From Gallionella sp. (GTDB lineage: Bacteria > Pseudomonadota > Gammaproteobacteria > Burkholderiales > Gallionellaceae), in assembly GCA_025350405.1 (NCBI GenBank), contig JANXXX010000114.1:1-34385 (forward strand): 34,385 bases of DNA, in the 5' to 3' direction. The notes under the pieces are model-generated. The model searched no databases. It was not told the DNA's origin and saw only the letters and a program-made list of their open reading frames with translations. Made by a program: the position numbers and the translations under genes. Every line of letters begins with the position of its first letter. The stretch's first letter is position 1. Shown here piece by piece: positions 31,049-34,385 of the stretch.

Positions 31049-32443
31049 CTAAATTACTTTTGAGTAAACCGCGTGCTTTTCCCGCGTGCGCAGATACTTG
31101 TCAAACACCATGCAGATGTTGCGTATCAACATGCGTCCCTTGGGAGTCACGCTGATTTTTTGCAGCGACATGGTCAGGAGGCCCTCGTGTTCATATTCGC
31201 GCAGCTCTTCCAGTTCGGTAGCGAAATAACGATCGAAATCGATCTGAAAATTGCTGTTGAAAGTTTCCTTGGTCAGCTCGAAGTGGCACATCAAGTCCTG
31301 AATGATGGCGCGGCGCACCAAGTCGTCAGCGTTCAACTCCATGCCGCGCATGATGGGCAGCACATCCCGGTCCAGCGCAGCGTAGTAATCTTCCAGTTCG
31401 CGAAAGTTCTGGCTGTAGGTCGGGCCGATCTTGCCGATAGCGCTAAGGCCAAGCGCCACCAAGTCACAATCCGAATGCGTGGAATAGCCCTGGAAATTGC
31501 GATGCAGCCTGCCTTGCCGTTGCGCTACGGCAAGCTCATCTTCCGGTTTGGCAAAGTGATCCATGCCTATATACACATAGCCCGCCTTGGTCAGCTTTTT
31601 CACTGCCATGTCGAGAATATCCAGCTTGACTTGCGGCGCGGGTAAATCCTCTTCATGGATGCGCCGCTGTGGCTTGAAGATGGTCGGCATGTGCGCATAG
31701 TTATAGATGGACAAACGATCAGGATTGGCAGCAATGACTTTATCCAGCGTCACACCAAAGCCTACCAGGGTTTGCTTGGGCAAGCCGTAGATCAGATCGA
31801 TGCTGACTGATTTGAAGCCATTGGCGCGCGCGGCATGGATCACGCGCAGCGTTTCTTCTTCGCTCTGAATACGGTTCACTGCGGCTTGCACTTCAGCGTC
31901 GAAGTCCTGCACGCCGATACTGATGCGGTTGAAGCCCACTTGGCCGAGCAGCGCGATGGTTTCATCGCTCACTTTGCGCGGATCGATCTCGATGGAATAT
32001 TCGCCGTTCTCCACCAGCTTGAAATGCTGACAGATCGCCCCCATCACCTGGCGTATCTCATCATCGCTGAGGAAGGTCGGCGTGCCGCCGCCGAAGTGCA
32101 GTTGCTCGATCACCTGATCCGGACCGAGCAGCATGGCTTGCATGGCCATTTCCTTGATCAGATAGCGCACGTATTCTGCGGATTTGCTGCGATCCTTGGT
32201 AATCACTTTGTTGCAGGCGCAATAAAAGCACAAGGTGTTGCAGAAAGGAACGTGGATATACAATGACAGCGGACGGGTGTTGCCGCCAATTTCGCGTTTA
32301 GCTATCCACTGGCTATAGCGCTCGGCATTGAAAGTGTCATCGAAGCGATCTGCGGTGGGATAAGAGGTATAACGCGGGCCGTTCTTATCCAGCCTGCGTA
32401 TCAGTTCCAAGTCCACGACCAGTTGATTGACTGCATTGCTCAT
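31049..32443 (-). CDS. hemN: Oxygen-independent coproporphyrinogen III dehydrogenase (HemN)
   Basis: This radical-SAM enzyme of 464 residues decarboxylates coproporphyrinogen III in haem synthesis without oxygen. The cluster cysteines are C68, C72 and C75 (CNTLCFYC), followed by C77, the HemN-type CxxxCxxCxC. Other HemN features are GPRYTSYPTADRF at 22-34, the SAM-binding FGGGTPT, and the C-terminal HemN domain. The extended N-terminal PRYTSYPT trip-wire sequence separates true HemN from HemW. It is flanked by c-type cytochromes on the right, a plausible haem sink. I saw no clear FNR box upstream. Confidence 0.97.
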   Translation of the reverse strand: MSNAVNQLVVDLELIRRLDKNGPRYTSYPTADRFDDTFNAERYSQWIAKREIGGNTRPLSLYIHVPFCNTLCFYCACNKVITKDRSKSAEYVRYLIKEMAMQAMLLGPDQVIEQLHFGGGTPTFLSDDEIRQVMGAICQHFKLVENGEYSIEIDPRKVSDETIALLGQVGFNRISIGVQDFDAEVQAAVNRIQSEEETLRVIHAARANGFKSVSIDLIYGLPKQTLVGFGVTLDKVIAANPDRLSIYNYAHMPTIFKPQRRIHEEDLPAPQVKLDILDMAVKKLTKAGYVYIGMDHFAKPEDELAVAQRQGRLHRNFQGYSTHSDCDLVALGLSAIGKIGPTYSQNFRELEDYYAALDRDVLPIMRGMELNADDLVRRAIIQDLMCHFELTKETFNSNFQIDFDRYFATELEELREYEHEGLLTMSLQKISVTPKGRMLIRNICMVFDKYLRTREKHAVYSKVI

Positions 32444-32783
32444 AAAGTCTCCTTCAAGTAGCTCACATTATGCCAGTTTGGGCATTAATATTGTCCTGAA
32501 ATTTAAAGTACCCACCGTCATTCCCCACTGTAATACTCTGGAATAATGCGACTCGCACATCAACTCAACCCAGCGCCAATTACAATCTGCGCGGGCTTGG
32601 CCCGTCTGCCGATCAGTCAGCTACCCTTCCGGCAAGCTTCGCAGCTACATATGCCAAGACCATACAATAACTCACTTGCTTCATGGTTTTCTTGATGCTA
32701 GTATTTGCTGTGTGCTTAGTTTAAAATTGATTCAGTTTAAGGGGTCGCAAGTTTTATAACCATCGTTGACAGAGGAGCTACAG
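32444..32783. other. 340-bp intergenic region between hemN and the cytochrome cluster
   Basis: This divergent spacer should hold promoters for hemN and for the cytochrome cluster. I see one short hairpin (CGGGC-TTG-GCCCG, 32592-32604) without a T-tract, and A/T-rich stretches at about 32700-32760. I found no FNR palindrome and no convincing -35/-10 pair, and no open frame with a ribosome site until 32784. Confidence 0.6.
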
Positions 32784-32888
32784 ATGCTTGAACCAGACGT
32801 AACAACCAGCGAAGTTCTCATAATGTATGTTTTCATTTTCGGGTTTTTATTTGGCCTGGCTTATATGCTGCTGAAAAAGAATTCCTGA
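32784..32888 (+). CDS. 34-residue single-helix membrane protein
   Basis: The ATG at 32784 has GAGGAG eight bases upstream. The product begins MLEPDVTTSEVLIMYVF, crosses the membrane once (about residues 12-29, rich in Phe, Leu, Ile and Tyr) and ends LLKKNS, predicting N-out/C-in topology. It sits 83 bp before a cytochrome c4-like gene. Small single-helix proteins are common accessory subunits of terminal oxidases (CcoQ, CydX types), so a role in a respiratory complex is possible. No homology is claimed. Confidence 0.6.
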   Translation: MLEPDVTTSEVLIMYVFIFGFLFGLAYMLLKKNS

Positions 32889-32971
32889 TTTGCATATCCA
32901 GCAAGTATTGCAATAGCGTTGACCTGCAGCAGGTGTAGGTAATTAAAAAATTTTAGAATGGGGAGGGGTAC

Positions 32972-33736
32972 ATGCGTAAATTATCCAATTTGGCGATAGT
33001 ATTTTGTGGGGCGGTCGCCATGCTGGTTTTTTCAGGTGTGAGTTCTGCTGAAGAAACTGTAACGGCGAATGTCGCCAACGGGAAAAATATCTTTGAAAAT
33101 GGCAAAGCTGATGCAGGCGTTCCAGCTTGCTCTACATGCCATGGCGAAAAAGCGATGGGCATGGATGCAATGGGCTCACCTCGGCTGGCTAACGTCGGAT
33201 ATGCATACATCGTCAAACAATTGACAGATTACGCTGATGGCAAGCGTAACGATTTGACGATGCAGCAAATGAATGGCATTGCCAAGGCGCTAAGCGTACA
33301 GGACAGGCGCGATCTGGCTGCTTATGAGAATAGTTTTCCAAGGAACGATGAGCCTTCTGACCTTAAGTCACTAAAAGCCGAAGGTAAGGCGGTTGGCGAT
33401 ACTGCATTGGGTCAAGCTCTTGTTCGTTACGGCGATAAAGGTAGAGTTTCCGCATGCATGTCCTGCCATGGTTTTAATGGTCGCGGTGCCGACCCGATGT
33501 ATCCGAAAATTGCCCAGCAAAAATATGTATACCTGGTCAATCAGTTGACTCATTGGCGTGACAGCTCACGTGCCAATGACCCGATGAGCCAGATGCAAAA
33601 GATTGCCAAAACTTTAACCGATGCTGATATTAACAATGCCGCAGCTTTCTTGTCACAGGCTTCCGATAGCACGCCAGGTGATGGAATGGAAATTGACAAT
33701 CAGACGACCATGAAAAACGTCAAGATCGTCAAATAA
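32972..33736 (+). CDS. Dihaem cytochrome c, c4-like
   Basis: The 254-residue protein has a Sec signal peptide (about 1-26, SSA cleavage site). It has two tandem class I cytochrome c domains with haem sites C53-STC-H57 and C162-MSC-H166. Methionine-bearing segments (LTMQQMNGIAKAL and DPMSQMQKIAKTL) provide candidate axial ligands in the c4 pattern. Cytochromes c4 are periplasmic electron carriers to cbb3-type oxidases or from iron or sulfur oxidation. The protein is longer than the classic c4 of about 190 residues and has a linker between domains and a charged C-terminal tail. GGAGGGG precedes the ATG. Confidence 0.93.
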   Translation: MRKLSNLAIVFCGAVAMLVFSGVSSAEETVTANVANGKNIFENGKADAGVPACSTCHGEKAMGMDAMGSPRLANVGYAYIVKQLTDYADGKRNDLTMQQMNGIAKALSVQDRRDLAAYENSFPRNDEPSDLKSLKAEGKAVGDTALGQALVRYGDKGRVSACMSCHGFNGRGADPMYPKIAQQKYVYLVNQLTHWRDSSRANDPMSQMQKIAKTLTDADINNAAAFLSQASDSTPGDGMEIDNQTTMKNVKIVK

Positions 33737-33753
33737 GATTTATTTTGCATACG

Positions 33754-33778
33754 CCCCCGCCTATCAATGGTGCGGGGG
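33754..33778 (+). terminator. GC-rich hairpin after the c4-like gene
   Basis: CCCCCGC (33754-33760) and GCGGGGG (33772-33778) form a 7-bp stem with an 11-nt loop but no T-tract. It may protect the 3' end or assist the terminator that follows at 33787. Confidence 0.55.
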
Positions 33779-33786
33779 TCTGAATA

Positions 33787-33818
33787 AAGACTGGTCGCTG
33801 CTGACCAGTCTTTTTTTT
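33787..33818 (+). terminator. Intrinsic terminator after the c4-like gene
   Basis: AAGACTGGTC (33787-33796) pairs with GACCAGTCTT (33803-33812) around GCTGCT, within a run of T residues to 33818. It is a strong rho-independent terminator separating the c4-like gene from the next cytochrome. Confidence 0.93.
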
Positions 33819-33891
33819 GCGGGTTGCTGATAAAGTGTAGCGGTTCTGCTAAGCTGTATAGTTGGATATGATGCAAAGGAATTGGTGAGAA

Positions 33892-34385
33892 ATGAAAAAG
33901 GGAGAAAAAATCTTTTTTGGGATAATTGCGCTACTCGTACTTGTTACGGTCATCAACTATGCGGTGCTGGAGTGGGTCAGACAACATGCTGATAAACCTT
34001 TGTTCCCAATTTTGACGCACTATGATTTTTCCGATGATGGGTTGCAAGGTTTTCGTATCTACCGGCAAAGCAATTGCAACGCCTGCCACCGCTCTGTCGG
34101 TAGCGGAACCAGCATGGGTTTAAGTCTGGATGGGTTGGGATCAAAGCACGACGTCAACTATTTCTACAATTTCCTCAAAGAGCCTGAAAAAACCTATGGT
34201 GCCAAAACCGTAGATCATGGAGCACCGCCCAAGGACGCGGCTTATGTATCGGCACTACCGGATGCGGATTTACGCGCACTGGCAGTTTTTCTGTCCCAGT
34301 TGAAATCCGACCAGGGATCATCTTCATCGTTCCAGCCGCCCAAGGGTGAATCGAGCTTTATCGATGCCATGCTTGATATGTGGGT
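33892..34385 (+). CDS. Membrane-anchored monohaem cytochrome c (3' end cut off)
   Basis: I translated this frame by eye; it stays open from the ATG at 33892 to the window edge, 164 full codons. One membrane helix (about 8-26) anchors a periplasmic domain with a single haem site C62-NAC-H66. The family-like end of the domain follows (DADLRALAVFLSQLK, about 127-141). GGTGAG lies just upstream of the ATG. A strong terminator separates it from the c4-like gene, so it probably has its own promoter in the 33819-33891 spacer. It could be a subunit of an oxidase or an iron-oxidation electron chain; the truncated end prevents a firmer name. Confidence 0.8.
   Translation, partial: MKKGEKIFFGIIALLVLVTVINYAVLEWVRQHADKPLFPILTHYDFSDDGLQGFRIYRQSNCNACHRSVGSGTSMGLSLDGLGSKHDVNYFYNFLKEPEKTYGAKTVDHGAPPKDAAYVSALPDADLRALAVFLSQLKSDQGSSSSFQPPKGESSFIDAMLDMW

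Noticed and set aside
32444-32783. FNR box controlling hemN and the cytochromes
   Set aside because: I looked for TTGAT-N4-ATCAA; only a half-site-like TTGATT near 32727 was found.
1-34385. CRISPR arrays, tRNA or rRNA genes, prophage or transposase genes
   Set aside because: I saw no regularly spaced direct repeats, no tRNA-like cloverleaf sequence and no transposase or integrase motifs.

Overview
The window looks like a chromosomal segment of a betaproteobacterium. The his-hinT-tatABC cluster, the kdsD-kdsC-lptCAB-rpoN-hpf-ptsN-hprK-rapZ cluster and the c-type cytochrome genes together suggest Nitrosomonadales, perhaps close to Gallionellaceae. That placement rests on gene order and protein character only, not on a database search. 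There are no rRNA or tRNA genes, CRISPR arrays, or complete insertion sequences.

Left part (1-10842): a partial Nif3/DUF34 gene sits divergent to a membrane-anchored HtrA/DegS-type protease. A long leftward operon follows: hisC-hisB-hisH-hisA-hisF-hisI-hisE-hinT-tatA-tatB-tatC, with several 4-nt stop/start overlaps. hisG and hisD are not upstream of hisC; instead there is a 565-residue multi-TM histidine kinase with an HDLKN phosphoacceptor motif. Divergent from the kinase is a solitary type IV pilin/pseudopilin-like gene. It has a perfect sigma-54 (-24/-12) promoter upstream and a clean intrinsic terminator.

Middle part (10841-22781): a leftward Kef-type cation/proton antiporter is divergent from a rightward run of envelope and regulatory genes. 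kdsD and kdsC make Kdo, lptC, lptA and lptB belong to LPS transport, rpoN is sigma-54, hpf acts in ribosome hibernation, ptsN and hprK are PTS-type regulators, and rapZ is next. An intrinsic terminator-like hairpin separates hpf from ptsN. After rapZ come a NusG-domain-II membrane protein, a Gx-type membrane protein, ubiX and an unrecognised 162-residue protein.

Right part (22934-28266) is more accessory. A DUF4209-type gene carrying an RN-x3-H (HEPN-like) motif is cut into two same-frame pieces by one TAG codon. Next come a lipoprotein metallo-aminopeptidase overlapping an alpha/beta hydrolase, a 79-residue orphan, and mutY. Several dispersed palindromic repeats lie here, and three of them are translated: one forms the C-terminus of the Gx protein, one the C-terminus of MutY, and one is an in-frame insert inside MutY.

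The right end (28284-34385) holds a large AsmA-family protein with an internal duplication, hemN (anaerobic haem synthesis), and a small c-type cytochrome cluster. That cluster is a 34-residue membrane protein, a dihaem c4-like cytochrome, and a membrane-anchored monohaem cytochrome running off the edge. Possible links within the window include RpoN with the sigma-54 pilin promoter, and hemN with the cytochromes that need haem.
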